DNA from: Pseudarthrobacter sp. MM222
Lineage (GTDB): Bacteria; Actinomycetota; Actinomycetes; Actinomycetales; Micrococcaceae
NCBI RefSeq assembly: GCF_947090775.1
Contig: NZ_OX352321.1
Location: 3,224,001 to 3,288,000, forward strand
Reading direction: 5' to 3'
Length of the DNA: 64,000 nucleotides
Below, one piece after another: positions 1 to 10,076 of this stretch. How positions within the stretch are numbered: position 1 is the stretch's first letter; each line of letters starts with the position of its first letter. Position numbers and translations under genes: made by a program. The notes beneath the pieces were generated by a model. The model searched no databases, was not told where the DNA came from, and saw only the letters and a program-made list of their open reading frames with translations.

Positions 1-1356
<1,356 letters not shown>

Positions 1357-1366
1357 TCAAGACAGA

Positions 1367-1411
1367 ACCCCGCGCAACTGACCCGTCAAAGAAGGATCGG
1401 CGGCGCGGGGT
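1367..1411 (-). other. groES-groEL intergenic hairpin
   Basis: A 9-bp perfect inverted repeat (ACCCCGCGC at 1367-1375 with GCGCGGGGT at 1403-1411) lies between the two chaperonin genes. There is no T-run. It could act as a partial attenuator or an mRNA-processing or stability element; the function is inferred. Confidence 0.5.
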
Positions 1412-1420
1412 CCAAGAGAG

Positions 1421-1717
1421 TTACTTTACGACGATCGCCAGGACGTCGCGGGCGGACAGCACGAGGTACTCGGTGCCGCCGGTCTTGACTTCGGTTCCGC
1501 CGTACTTGGAGTAGATGACGACGTCGCCGACGGTGACATCGATCGGGACGCGGTTGCCGTTGTCGTCGAAGCGGCCGGGGCCTACTGCGACAACTTCGCC
1601 TTCCTGCGGCTTTTCCTGCGCGGAGTCCGGGATAACCAGGCCGGAAGCCGTGGTCTGCTCGGCTTCGAGCGGGCGGACAACAATACGATCCTCAAGAGGC
1701 TTAATAGAGACCGACAA
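1421..1717 (-). CDS. groS: Co-chaperonin GroES (10 kDa)
   Basis: The 98-residue product caps the GroEL cavity as a heptamer. The sequence opens [20 protein letters not shown], holds the mobile-loop region around residues 18-35 ([18 protein letters not shown]) and ends [12 protein letters not shown], all typical of the family at normal length. A ribosome site (AGGAGAGG on the coding strand) sits just upstream of the ATG at 1717. It is the first gene of groES-groEL, with two CIRCE operators over the promoter about 110-180 bases upstream. Confidence 0.98.
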   Translation of the reverse strand: MSVSIKPLEDRIVVRPLEAEQTTASGLVIPDSAQEKPQEGEVVAVGPGRFDDNGNRVPIDVTVGDVVIYSKYGGTEVKTGGTEYLVLSARDVLAIVVK

Positions 1718-1824
1718 GGACCTCTCCTATTCGTCAGCAAATTCGTGGACTTTAAGCTGTGGTGCCATGGCGTACAGACCGTCGTCGCGGTGCCGGCAGC
1801 AGCCAGGCTGTGAAGCTTCAGGTG

Positions 1825-1851
1825 TTAGCACCCTCCTAGGGAGAGTGCTAA
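1825..1851. promoter_or_regulatory. CIRCE operator 1 (HrcA site)
   Basis: TTAGCACCC, nine bases, then GAGTGCTAA. This matches the CIRCE consensus TTAGCACTC-N9-GAGTGCTAA at 17 of 18 arm positions. CIRCE is bound by the heat-shock repressor HrcA, and the site lies between the predicted groES -10 box and the gene. Confidence 0.93.
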
Positions 1852-1856
1852 GGACG

Positions 1857-1886
1857 ACTCTATGTAAATGGTTAGCACTCGGTCAA
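1857..1886 (-). promoter_or_regulatory. groESL promoter (-35/-10)
   Basis: On the minus strand TTGACC (1881-1886) is followed after 18 bases by TAGAGT (1857-1862). It is a vegetative sigma-type promoter. The -35 box lies in the spacer of CIRCE 2, and CIRCE 1 begins just downstream of the -10, so HrcA would block initiation. Confidence 0.7.
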
Positions 1887-1898
1887 GGCGAGTGCCAG
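1872..1898. promoter_or_regulatory. CIRCE operator 2 (HrcA site)
   Basis: TTAGCACTC, nine bases, then GAGTGCCAG. The left arm is perfect and the right arm matches 7 of 9. The two operators have their starts 47 bases apart, and this copy overlaps the -35 box of the groES promoter. Confidence 0.85.
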
Positions 1899-1955
1899 AA
1901 ATACGTCGGGAGTGAACGCCCCGGGGCGCGCTATGGCAGGTTTCGGGGCCGAGGC

Positions 1956-2432
1956 CTAGCGTCCTCCGAGGTCCTCGAAGTCCACGTCCTCGCCCTCGTC
2001 CCCCGTGCCGTTCCGGCCCGGCGCGTTCCGGTCGCGGTACAACAGGAACCCGCCGGCGGCGGCGAGCGCGAGGCCGATGAGCAGGAAGATGATGCCGCCG
2101 ATCCGGGCGGCGGCGTAGCTCTCGCGGATGGAACGGGCCTCGTCGGTGGCGTCCTGCACGTCCTTGCCACCCACCGAGTAGACCGTGGCGTTAAAGGAGT
2201 CGAGGAAGAAGATAATGACCAGCAACGCGGCGCAGACGACGGCAATCACGAGGCCCGCGACCAGCGCCGGCCGGGCGAACCTGCCAAGGCCGGAACGGCC
2301 CGGGCGGTCAACAGCAGCATCGGTGCCGTCAACAGCAGCATTGGTGCCGTCAGCTGCAGCGTCCGGGCCGGCGGTGCCGGCTTCCGGGTAGGCGCCCTGG
2401 GTTCCGCTGGTTTCCCTGCCGCTGTCATCCAT
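1956..2432 (-). CDS. Small membrane protein, function unknown
   Basis: The 158-residue product has a disordered, Gly/Ala/Asp-rich N-terminus (1-50), a membrane segment around residues 56-78, an extracytoplasmic stretch with AYSVGGKD-like polar residues, a second membrane segment around 112-131 and an acidic C-terminal tail. The N-terminal region contains heptad copies of DGTxAAVD coded by 21-bp DNA repeats. The family is not recognised beyond two-helix actinobacterial membrane proteins. It is transcribed away from the divergent methyltransferase at 2488. Confidence 0.75.
   Translation of the reverse strand: MDDSGRETSGTQGAYPEAGTAGPDAAADGTNAAVDGTDAAVDRPGRSGLGRFARPALVAGLVIAVVCAALLVIIFFLDSFNATVYSVGGKDVQDATDEARSIRESYAAARIGGIIFLLIGLALAAAGGFLLYRDRNAPGRNGTGDEGEDVDFEDLGGR
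2307..2348. repeat. Two 21-bp direct repeats inside a coding region
   Basis: Two adjacent 21-bp units (2307-2327 and 2328-2348) differ at one base and encode the repeated heptads in the N-terminus of the small membrane protein. A degenerate third copy follows. Length variation by replication slippage is plausible. Confidence 0.8.
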
Positions 2433-2474
2433 GCCGTCCAGCCTAGCGGTCAGTCAGGGCAGCGGCGCCTGAAC

Positions 2475-2480
2475 TACGCT
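2475..2480 (+). promoter_or_regulatory. -10 box of leaderless methyltransferase gene
   Basis: TACGCT ends 7 bases before the ATG at 2488, and no Shine-Dalgarno sequence is present. This spacing would place the transcript start at the start codon. No clear -35 is seen. Confidence 0.5.
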
Positions 2481-2487
2481 TGATGCC

Positions 2488-3720
2488 ATGGCTGACGCAC
2501 CGCAGGACCAGATCGCCCCGCTCCTCAATCCCGAAGGCTGGGAACTGCTGGCGTCGCTGGGACCGTACCGGGAGGATGAGGCGTTCCGGCTCAACGCCTC
2601 GCTCCGCAAGGCGGGTCACTCCCCCGAACTGGTGTCGGCGGCGCTCACGCAGTCCCGGCTCCGGACCAAGGCCGAGGCCAAGTTCGGTGAATTCGCCCGG
2701 CAGATGATCTTCACCCAGGCGGGGCTGGAACAGGCCACCCGGCTTCCGGTGGCGGCCCGGCACGCGCAGCGCTTCGCGGAGGCCGGAACCCAGCACGTCG
2801 CGGACCTTGGTTGCGGCCTGGGTGCCGACGCGATGGCGCTGGCCTCCCTGGACATCCAGGTCACAGCGGTGGAGATGGATGAGACCACGGCAGCCTGCGC
2901 CACCATGAACCTGATCCCGTTCCGGAACGCCACGGTGGTCCATGCTGACGCCACCGCGTTGCCCCTGGCGGGAATCGACGGCGTCTGGCTGGATCCCGCC
3001 CGCCGAACCACCTCAACCTCGGGGACCAAACGGCTCTGGGATCCGGAGGACTTCTCCCCGCCGCTGTCCTTTGCCGAATCCCTGGCCGGTTCCGGTGTCG
3101 CCGTCGGCGTGAAGATGGGCCCCGGTATGCCGCATGAGGCGGTGCCCGCGGGCTGCGAGGCGCAGTGGGTCTCGGTCGGCGGGGACGTCACCGAGGTGGC
3201 CCTGTGGTTCAACGCCGTGCGGCGTCCGGGTGTCCGGCGTGCCGCCTTGCTGCTGGGGCCGCAGGGAGCCGCCGAGCTGACCAGCGCCGAGGAGTTCGAC
3301 GGCGGCCCGGCCGCCCCGGTGGGCGCTGTCGAGGGGTATCTCTATGAGCCCGACGGCGCCGTCATCCGCGCCGGGCTGGTGGCCGACGTCGCCCTCCAGC
3401 TGGGCGGGCATCTGGTGGACGAGCACATCGCCTACATCTGCGCACCGGAGCTGGTGGACACGCCGTTCGCCCGGGCGTACCGGGTCCTGGAAGTGATGCC
3501 CTACAACGTCAAGGCGCTGAAGGCCTGGGTCAAGGACCGCGGCGTTGGCGTGCTGGACATCAAGAAACGCGGCACGTCGGTGACGCCCGAGGAGCTGCGC
3601 AAGCAGCTCCTCCCCGGCGGGAAGAACACGGCCGGCAAACAAAAAAGCAAAAAGGCGGCCACCCTGGTCCTCACCAGGATCGGCGAGGACCGGGTGGCCA
3701 TCTCGGTGGAACCCGTCTAG
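2488..3720 (+). CDS. Class I SAM-dependent methyltransferase with THUMP-like C-terminal domain
   Basis: The 410-residue protein carries the SAM-binding motif I DLGCGLGADA at about 106-115, an acidic strand-2 residue in VTAVEMDE, and a WLDPARR motif at about 168-174 in the position of the catalytic loop. The C-terminal quarter (about 330-405, with PYNVKALKAWVKDRG and DIKKRG) resembles the THUMP-like RNA-binding domain found in these actinobacterial proteins. The target is probably RNA, but neither substrate nor base can be read from the sequence. It is a single gene between a divergent and a convergent neighbour. Confidence 0.85.
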   Translation: MADAPQDQIAPLLNPEGWELLASLGPYREDEAFRLNASLRKAGHSPELVSAALTQSRLRTKAEAKFGEFARQMIFTQAGLEQATRLPVAARHAQRFAEAGTQHVADLGCGLGADAMALASLDIQVTAVEMDETTAACATMNLIPFRNATVVHADATALPLAGIDGVWLDPARRTTSTSGTKRLWDPEDFSPPLSFAESLAGSGVAVGVKMGPGMPHEAVPAGCEAQWVSVGGDVTEVALWFNAVRRPGVRRAALLLGPQGAAELTSAEEFDGGPAAPVGAVEGYLYEPDGAVIRAGLVADVALQLGGHLVDEHIAYICAPELVDTPFARAYRVLEVMPYNVKALKAWVKDRGVGVLDIKKRGTSVTPEELRKQLLPGGKNTAGKQKSKKAATLVLTRIGEDRVAISVEPV

Positions 3721-3763
3721 CTGCGCCGGAGCCCGGTCCGGGCGAAGCGGCAGGAATATCGGG

Positions 3764-4609
3764 CTACTGTGCCCGCATGAAGTCCTCGGCGGACCGGATC
3801 TGCTCATCCGTGGGCCGGATCCCGGTGTAGAGCACAAACTGCTCCAGCGCCTGGATCGTGGCTACCTCGGCTCCCGTGATCACGGTCTTGCCGGCCGCGC
3901 GGGCGGCCTTGATGAGCGGCGTCTCGGCCGGGAGGGCGACCACGTCGAACACCACCTTGGCGGCGTCGATGGCCTCCAGCGGGAAGGACAGCGCCTCTGC
4001 GTCCGGTCCGCCGGCCATACTCCCTGCCATACCGATAGGTGTGACGTTGATGAGCATGTCGGCCGTGCCGGTGCCGGACTGCGCCGAGCCCAGTTCCGCG
4101 CTCCAGGCGAAGCCGTACTGTTCGGCCAGGGCGCGGCCGGAGTTCTCGTTACGGGCCACGACGGTCACGCCCGTGAAGCCGGCATCGCGCAGCGCGGCCA
4201 CGGTGGCCTTGGCCATGCCGCCGGAACCCAGAACCAGCACCGAGGAGTCTGTTGGGACGGCGTTGCTTTGCAGGAGCTGCTCAATTGCCGTGTAGTCGGT
4301 GTTGTACGCGGTGAGGCGTCCGCCGTCGTTGACGATGGTGTTGACCGAGTCGATGGCCTTGGCTGATGGGTCCATCACGTCCACGAGGGCAATGACATCC
4401 TCCTTGTACGGCATGGACACGGCGCAGCCGCGGATTCCCAGGCCCCGCACTCCGGCGATCGCCTGGGCCAAGTCGGTGGGTGCGAAGGCCTTGTAGATCC
4501 AGTTCAGGCCCAGCTGTTCGTACAGATGGTTGTGGAAGCGCGTCCCGTTGTTGCTCGGCCGGGCCGAGAGGGAGATGCAGAGGGTCATGTCTTTGTTCAG
4601 AATGGGCAC
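3764..4609 (-). CDS. Shikimate 5-dehydrogenase-like oxidoreductase (HI0607/SDH-L type)
   Basis: The 281-residue protein has an N-terminal shikimate-binding-like domain and a Rossmann domain (VLGSGGMAKA, about 126-135). Lys69 in SMPYKED and Asp105 in NTDYTA match the catalytic Lys/Asp pair of the family. The usual SxS substrate motif is replaced by SLSARPSNNGTRFHN, the signature remembered from Haemophilus HI0607-type SDH-like enzymes, whose shikimate activity is weak. The true substrate may therefore differ from shikimate. It lies 42 bases upstream (in gene order) of nothing on its own strand and stands alone. Confidence 0.85.
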   Translation of the reverse strand: MPILNKDMTLCISLSARPSNNGTRFHNHLYEQLGLNWIYKAFAPTDLAQAIAGVRGLGIRGCAVSMPYKEDVIALVDVMDPSAKAIDSVNTIVNDGGRLTAYNTDYTAIEQLLQSNAVPTDSSVLVLGSGGMAKATVAALRDAGFTGVTVVARNENSGRALAEQYGFAWSAELGSAQSGTGTADMLINVTPIGMAGSMAGGPDAEALSFPLEAIDAAKVVFDVVALPAETPLIKAARAAGKTVITGAEVATIQALEQFVLYTGIRPTDEQIRSAEDFMRAQ

Positions 4610-4651
4610 GCCTCCATTAAACGCCAGCCGCGCCCGGATTGAGTCGGGAAG

Positions 4652-6418
4652 TCAGCCGCAACCGCTGCCGGGGTTCTGCGCGCCCACGGCGACGGGAAGT
4701 TTCCCGGGCGCGGCGGCCTTCCCGGCGAGCACGGCCGCGAGCGCCTCGAAGGCGCCCGGGCTGCGGCCGTACAGGGCAATCTTTGCCGGCGCGGCCGAAT
4801 CGGCCAGCGCCCACGGCGCGTCGAGGGTGACGACGACGTCCGCCACGGGTGCCGCCGGATCGAGTGCCGGCCTGCGGTGGCCGATCAGGGAGACCAGGGG
4901 ACCCTCGCCGATGCTGATCCCGACGTCGCGGGCGGCGGCCGCGAACCTGGCACGGTCCTGGTCCGTGCCGCCGGTGACGCGCACGCTCGGGGGCACCATC
5001 GGCCCGCTGCAGGGGCCCGCCAGCACGGTGATCGCCGCCGCGGAGATCTTCCGCGAGATGTCCGCGCCGCTTCCCGGTTGGCTTCCCTCCGGAGCGCCGG
5101 TCCGGCCCCGCCAGATCATCATGGTGACCACCCGCTGCGCAGCCTCGGCGAGCCTTTCGGGTGCCAGTGCGCCGCTCCGTACGGAGCTGACGATCGCGGC
5201 ATGGGCGGCTCCGACGTCGGCCGGCATCAGCAGCAGGTCCGCGCCCGCGGCCAGGGCCGCCGGTGCCGCCGAACCGTGCGGAAAGCGGTCCTTGAGCGCT
5301 TCCATGTTGAGCGCGTCCGTCACCGCCACGCCGCGGAATCCCATCCCGCGCAGCTCCGCGTACGCTGCTTTCGAGACGGACGCGGGCACCTCCGGTTCCA
5401 GGGCAGGCACCACGATGTGACCGGTCATGACCATGGGCAGCCCGGCGTTGACTGCCGCCTGGAAGGGCAGCAGGTCCTTGGCCCGGAGCTGGTCCAGGGA
5501 CGCCGGCTGGACGGGCAGGCCCAGGTGCGAATCGACGCTCACGGACCCGTGGCCCGGGAAATGCTTGGCCGCGGGCAGCATGCCCGCAGCCTGCATCCCC
5601 CGCGAGAACGCAACACCGAGGTCCGCGGCCGCGCCGGCGCTACCGGACATCGACCGTGCCCCGATGGTCGGGTCGGAGGGTCCCATCGTGACGTCGGCGG
5701 TGGGGGCGAAATCGGCGTTGAAGCCCAGCGCGGAGAGTTCGGAGGCCAGAGCCTGTCCGGCCTCGGTGGCCAGAGGTCCGCTCCCTGCGGCGCCGTAGCT
5801 CATCGGCGCGGGCCACTCGGTCAACGGGGCACGCAGCCGGGCCACTGCCCCGCCTTCCTGATCCACCGCGATCATTCCGGGCCAGCTGCGGCCGTCCGCC
5901 GTGGCGGCGGACTGGAGCCTGAGGGTGACAGCGCTCATCGCGCCGGTGTCCACCTGCCCGCCGGGTGTTCTTGGGACGTTGTCGCCCATGATGATGGAGC
6001 CGGCCAGGTGGAGCCGTTCGATGTCCGCGGCGCGCGTCTCGTGGTCCAGGCCGGTGTAGAAGGGAAGCAGGACCTGCCCTGCCTGTTGTTCGAGGCCCAT
6101 ACCGGCAAGAGCCTGGCTCGCTGCGTCCGCGTCCTGCTGTTGCGGTCCCCAGCCCAGCGGCCGCGATCCCGGGTCCTGCAGGCCGGCCATTCCGGTCCGG
6201 TCCGCAGGCGCGGCGGGAGTGGTCGAGGGAGGTCGCGGGGAGGGCGCGGCGGACGTTTGTTCCGGGGATGGCTGGCCTACCGAGGACTCTGACGTCGGGG
6301 GCCCGGAGCAGGCGGCTGTTCCGAGCGCCAGCCCCAGCAGCGCCGCCAATACTGCTGCGTGCGTAGTCATTTTGTGAAATCTTTCACTTCTTCGCGACAA
6401 CTTGGGCACCGACTCCAT
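4652..6418 (-). CDS. Glycoside hydrolase family 3 lipoprotein (NagZ-like beta-N-acetylhexosaminidase)
   Basis: A signal peptide with lipobox LGTAAC is followed by a Thr/Pro/Ser-rich linker and a GH3 barrel. Visible motifs are AVDQEGG, AADFAPTADV-like residues, KHFPGHG with the following His (acid/base dyad of NagZ-type enzymes) and VTDALNM with the nucleophile Asp. A smaller C-terminal domain follows. It probably trims N-acetylglucosamine from peptidoglycan or chitin fragments outside the membrane. The start is uncertain: ATG at 6418 gives a charged n-region, while an internal ATG at 6370 gives a shorter signal peptide. It is divergent from the ligase gene at 6527. Confidence 0.85.
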   Translation of the reverse strand: MESVPKLSRRSERFHKMTTHAAVLAALLGLALGTAACSGPPTSESSVGQPSPEQTSAAPSPRPPSTTPAAPADRTGMAGLQDPGSRPLGWGPQQQDADAASQALAGMGLEQQAGQVLLPFYTGLDHETRAADIERLHLAGSIIMGDNVPRTPGGQVDTGAMSAVTLRLQSAATADGRSWPGMIAVDQEGGAVARLRAPLTEWPAPMSYGAAGSGPLATEAGQALASELSALGFNADFAPTADVTMGPSDPTIGARSMSGSAGAAADLGVAFSRGMQAAGMLPAAKHFPGHGSVSVDSHLGLPVQPASLDQLRAKDLLPFQAAVNAGLPMVMTGHIVVPALEPEVPASVSKAAYAELRGMGFRGVAVTDALNMEALKDRFPHGSAAPAALAAGADLLLMPADVGAAHAAIVSSVRSGALAPERLAEAAQRVVTMMIWRGRTGAPEGSQPGSGADISRKISAAAITVLAGPCSGPMVPPSVRVTGGTDQDRARFAAAARDVGISIGEGPLVSLIGHRRPALDPAAPVADVVVTLDAPWALADSAAPAKIALYGRSPGAFEALAAVLAGKAAAPGKLPVAVGAQNPGSGCG

Positions 6419-6526
6419 GCTACCCCTGCACTAGACTTGGACCACCGTTGCCCCCGCCAACCGCCCTGCCAGTACCGCTGCCAGATGGGGTCACGGCAAC
6501 GGACAGCAGAACAGCGAAGGGACCAC

Positions 6527-7678
6527 ATGAAGATTGATTTTGCTTCATCCAGGCAATCAACTCTTGGTGTGGAATGGGAGCTCGCGCTCGTCGACGCAGA
6601 GACCGGCGAACTCGCCTCGGTAGCCAACGAGGTGCTCCGCGGGGTTGCCGCCGCGCATCCCGAGCTTAACGAGGATGACGAGCACCCCCACATCAAGCAG
6701 GAGCTGCTGCTGAACACCGTGGAGCTGGTCACCGGGATCTGCAACACGGTGGCGGAAGCGAAGGCGGACCTGAGCAGTTCCCTGGCCGCGGTCCGGGACG
6801 TCACCGACCCCATGGGCGTTGAGGTCTTCTGCGCCGGCAGCCACCCTTTCAGCCCGCCCCAGCTCCAGCCCGTGACGGACAAGGAGCGCTACGCGAAGCT
6901 CATCGACCGCACCCAGTGGTGGGGCCGCCAGATGGTCATTTACGGCGTCCACGTGCACGTCGGACTCGACCGCCGCGACAAGGTCCTTCCTGTTCTCGAC
7001 GGCCTGGTCAACTACTTCCCGCACTTCCAGGCGCTCTCTGCCTCCAGTCCGTTCTGGGGCGGCGAAGATACCGGCTACGCCTCGCACCGTGCCCTGATGT
7101 TCCAGCAACTGCCCACCGCCGGCCTGCCCTTCCAGTTCTCCAGCTGGGAGGACTACGAGTCCTATGTCCAGGACATGTTCACCACAGGTGTGATCGATAC
7201 TCTGTCAGAGATCCGCTGGGACATCCGCCCCGTCCCAGCCCTTGGCACCATCGAGATGCGCATCTGCGACGGCCTGGCCACCCTGGAGGAAGTCGGCGCC
7301 ATCGCCGCCCTGACGCAGTGCCTGGTGGACGAGTTCTCCACCACCCTGGACAACGGCGGCACCATCCCGACCATGCCGCCATGGCACGTGCAGGAGAACA
7401 AGTGGCGGGCGGCCCGCTACGGCCTTGAGGCCATCATCATCCTGGACGCCGAAGGCAATGAACAGCTCGTCACCGACCACCTCCGCGAGACGGTCCAGCG
7501 GCTGGAGCCGGTCGCGGCAAAGCTCGGCTGCAGCGCCGAGCTGGCGGACGTCCTGAAGATCGTCGAACGCGGCGGCGGCTGCCAGCGGCAGCGCCGGGTT
7601 GCCGCGGAGCACGGCGGCGACCTGCGCGCCGTCGTCCTGGACCTCGTCAACCAGATGCGCAAGGGCCCCGAGGCCTAG
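6527..7678 (+). CDS. Carboxylate-amine ligase, YbdK/GCS2 family (putative glutamate--cysteine ligase 2)
   Basis: The start chosen is the ATG at 6527, preceded by GAAGGG at 6516-6521, giving 383 residues; the frame is open upstream but without a better start. The N-terminus holds the GVEWELALVD signature (14-23) of the GCS2 family with its metal-binding Glu residues, and the family's histidine-rich stretch YGVHVHVG follows at about 140. The family joins an amino acid carboxylate to an amine using ATP, classically gamma-glutamylcysteine formation. In a mycothiol producer the physiological product is open. It converges on tsaD across a repeat-rich gap. Confidence 0.85.
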   Translation: MKIDFASSRQSTLGVEWELALVDAETGELASVANEVLRGVAAAHPELNEDDEHPHIKQELLLNTVELVTGICNTVAEAKADLSSSLAAVRDVTDPMGVEVFCAGSHPFSPPQLQPVTDKERYAKLIDRTQWWGRQMVIYGVHVHVGLDRRDKVLPVLDGLVNYFPHFQALSASSPFWGGEDTGYASHRALMFQQLPTAGLPFQFSSWEDYESYVQDMFTTGVIDTLSEIRWDIRPVPALGTIEMRICDGLATLEEVGAIAALTQCLVDEFSTTLDNGGTIPTMPPWHVQENKWRAARYGLEAIIILDAEGNEQLVTDHLRETVQRLEPVAAKLGCSAELADVLKIVERGGGCQRQRRVAAEHGGDLRAVVLDLVNQMRKGPEA

Positions 7679-7690
7679 TTCCGGGCGCCG

Positions 7691-7779
7691 GGCCCAGGCT
7701 CAGGCGGGCCCAGGCTCGGGCGGGGCCAGGCTTAGGGCCAGGCTCGGGCGGGGCCAGGCTTATGGCCGGGCTCAGGCGG
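7691..7779. repeat. Imperfect tandem repeats between convergent genes
   Basis: About six degenerate units of the form GGCCCAGGCTCGGGCGG (12-17 bases each) fill the gap between the ligase stop and the tsaD stop and include the last codons of tsaD. No terminator hairpin with a T-run is visible here. Confidence 0.75.
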
Positions 7780-8881
7780 AAACGCTGGTGACCGGCATCG
7801 ACGAATCCGGCGCGAAGCTGATGCCGCTGGGCGCGATCCCGGCCATGACCAGCTGGGCGCCGAGGGCTGCGACCATGGCGCCGTTGTCGGTGCACAGCGA
7901 AAGCGGCGGTACCGTCAGCCGGATCCCTGCCGCGCTGCAGCGCTGCTCGGTGAGCTGGCGCAGCCGGGAGTTCGCGGCCACGCCGCCGCCCAGCAGCAGC
8001 TCGGTGATGCCGTTCTCGCGGCAGGCCAGCACCGCCTTGGCCGTGATCACGTCGACCACGGCTTCCTGGAAGGCAGCGGCGATGTCCGCCACCGGCACGT
8101 CCTCGCCGCGCGCCTCGAACTGCTCCACACACCGGGCGACGGCGGTCTTGAGCCCGCTGAAGGACCAGTCGTAGCGGTGCGGGCCCGGTTCGTCCGCGGT
8201 TCCCATGTACTTGGGCTGGCTGAGCCCGCGCGGGAACCGGATCGCCTTGGGGTTGCCGGTGCGCGCCAGCCGGTCGATGGCCGGCCCGCCGGGATACCCC
8301 AGACCCAGCAGCCGCGCGACCTTGTCGTACGCTTCGCCGGCGGCATCGTCAATCGTGGAACCGAGCAGTTCGACGTCGTCGGTAATGCTGCGGATCCGCA
8401 GGATTTCGGTGTGGCCTCCGGAGACGAGCAGCGCGCCGAGGTTGTTCGGCAGCGCGCTTTGCCGGGAGGAACCGGCGAAGGGCTGCGGGCCGCCGTCGTC
8501 CGTTTCGAGCAGTCCGACGCCGACGTGCGCCACAAGGTGGTTGATCGCGTACAGCGGCTTGCCGGTGGCCACGGCGAGCGCCTTCGCGGCGCACACGCCG
8601 ACCATCAGTGCTCCCGCGAGCCCGGGGCCCGAGGTGACGGCGATGGCGTCGATCTCCTCCAGTGTGACGCCGGCGTCGGCGAGCGATTCCCGCAGCGTCG
8701 GCACGAAGGCGTCCAGGTGGGCGCGGGAGGCGATCTCGGGGATGACACCGCCGAAACGGACATGCTCCTCCATCGAGGAGGCGACAGTGTTGGTCAGCAG
8801 CCGGGTCCCGCGGACGATTCCGACGCCGGTCTCGTCGCAGGAGGACTCGATGCCGAGCACAAGGGGCTGGGTGCGGTTCAT
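7772..8881 (-). CDS. tsaD: tRNA N6-adenosine threonylcarbamoyltransferase TsaD
   Basis: TsaD transfers the threonylcarbamoyl group to A37 of ANN-reading tRNAs. The 369-residue protein opens [16 protein letters not shown] and carries the HxxxH metal motif as His115/His119 in INHLVAH. The ASKHA phosphate loops ([25 protein letters not shown]) are intact. The start ATG overlaps the rimI stop by 4 bases. It is the last gene of alr-tsaE-tsaB-rimI-tsaD, so all three conserved partners of the t6A transfer complex (TsaB, TsaD, TsaE) are co-transcribed. Confidence 0.97.
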   Translation of the reverse strand: MNRTQPLVLGIESSCDETGVGIVRGTRLLTNTVASSMEEHVRFGGVIPEIASRAHLDAFVPTLRESLADAGVTLEEIDAIAVTSGPGLAGALMVGVCAAKALAVATGKPLYAINHLVAHVGVGLLETDDGGPQPFAGSSRQSALPNNLGALLVSGGHTEILRIRSITDDVELLGSTIDDAAGEAYDKVARLLGLGYPGGPAIDRLARTGNPKAIRFPRGLSQPKYMGTADEPGPHRYDWSFSGLKTAVARCVEQFEARGEDVPVADIAAAFQEAVVDVITAKAVLACRENGITELLLGGGVAANSRLRQLTEQRCSAAGIRLTVPPLSLCTDNGAMVAALGAQLVMAGIAPSGISFAPDSSMPVTSVSA

Positions 8882-9408
8882 GGGCGGTCTGCTTCCCGTG
8901 GCTGGGTGGTGTGCGGGCCGTGGTCGGAGCCGGGCTCCAGCCGGAGGCGCATGATCAGGGCGTCGACGCCGTCACGGTAGTACCGGGGGCGGACGTGGAT
9001 CTGTTCAAAACCGAAGCGGAGGTACAGCTGCTGGGCCCGGGGGTTGTCCGCCCTGACTTCCAGCAGCACGTCTTCGGCGTGACGCAGCCGGCTTTCCCGG
9101 ATGAGTTCGCTCAGCAGTGCCGAGCCGATGCCCTTGCCTTCCTGCTCCGGCACGACGGCGATGGTCTGGACATCCGCTATCGGCTCGATGCACATGAGCC
9201 CCGCATAGCCCACGATGCGTCCGGCATGCTCGGCGACCAGGTAGCGGCGCGTTTCCGCCTGCGCCAGCTCATCAAGGAACATCTGCAAGGGCCAGGCGTC
9301 CACCGGGAACAGCCGGCGCTCAAGGTCGTGCACGATCGGGATGTCCGCGGTGGTCATGTCCCGCAGCTCCATCCCGCCCGGCAGCGCCGTTGCGTTCCGG
9401 CCGCTCAC
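8878..9408 (-). CDS. rimI: Ribosomal protein alanine N-acetyltransferase RimI-like (GNAT)
   Basis: The 176-residue GNAT protein has the acetyl-CoA motif [15 protein letters not shown] around 85-99 and the [16 protein letters not shown] segment typical of RimI. RimI acetylates the N-terminus of ribosomal protein S18; relaxed specificity is common in actinobacteria. The GTG start overlaps the tsaB stop by 4 bases (GTGA) and its stop overlaps tsaD, indicating translational coupling in the t6A operon. Confidence 0.92.
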   Translation of the reverse strand: MSGRNATALPGGMELRDMTTADIPIVHDLERRLFPVDAWPLQMFLDELAQAETRRYLVAEHAGRIVGYAGLMCIEPIADVQTIAVVPEQEGKGIGSALLSELIRESRLRHAEDVLLEVRADNPRAQQLYLRFGFEQIHVRPRYYRDGVDALIMRLRLEPGSDHGPHTTQPREADRP

Positions 9409-10076
9409 AGCGCGCGCTTCCGGGGACCGGGAACCTGGGCGTCGGACTCGCGCAGGTAGAGCGGGGTCGAGTCCAGCAGCTGCTCCCCCGCGGCCAACCG
9501 CGCGAGCGCAAACTGGCCCAGCGAGAGCGCCTCCGGCTGGCGCGAACTGAAGCTGTCAACGGCCTTGACGACGTCGGCGTAGATCCCGGCACCGGCGCCG
9601 TAGACGGGGAGGTCCGGCAGGTCGGCCGCGAAGCCGACGTGCGGCCCGTCCAGCAGCTCTGGGAGCTGCCCGCCGACAAGCGTGTAGCGGGCCCAGTAGA
9701 CCTCTTTGCGCCGGGCGTCCGTGGCGACAATGAATTCCGGCGCCGCGTCTACGGACTCGGCCACTTCCAGGGCGATGGCGTCGAGGCTCATCAACCCGTA
9801 CAGCGGCTTGCCCCAAGCGAAGGCCAGGGTGCGCGCGGTGACGATGCCGGAGCGCAACCCGGTGAAGGGACCGGGGCCCACCCCGGTGACGATGAGGTCG
9901 ACGTCGTCCCCGCTCAGTCCCGCCTCGGCGAGCAGGTTATCGATTCCCGGGGCCAGGACTTCCGCGTGGCTGCGGGTGTCCTCGGTGGCAAAACTTCCGA
10001 CCACCGATTCCGGGGCGTCGTCCGAGACAAGCGCCGCGCTGGCTACGGCCGAGGTGTCGATTGCGAGGATCAGCAT
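9405..10076 (-). CDS. tsaB: tRNA threonylcarbamoyladenosine biosynthesis protein TsaB
   Basis: The 223-residue ASKHA-fold protein dimerises with TsaD as a non-catalytic partner. It opens MLILAIDTSAVASAALV and contains SHAEVLAPGIDNLL and GVGPGPFTGLRSGIVTAR, the hallmark TsaB motifs. It overlaps the tsaE stop by one base (TGATG) and rimI by four. Confidence 0.96.
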   Translation of the reverse strand: MLILAIDTSAVASAALVSDDAPESVVGSFATEDTRSHAEVLAPGIDNLLAEAGLSGDDVDLIVTGVGPGPFTGLRSGIVTARTLAFAWGKPLYGLMSLDAIALEVAESVDAAPEFIVATDARRKEVYWARYTLVGGQLPELLDGPHVGFAADLPDLPVYGAGAGIYADVVKAVDSFSSRQPEALSLGQFALARLAAGEQLLDSTPLYLRESDAQVPGPRKRAL

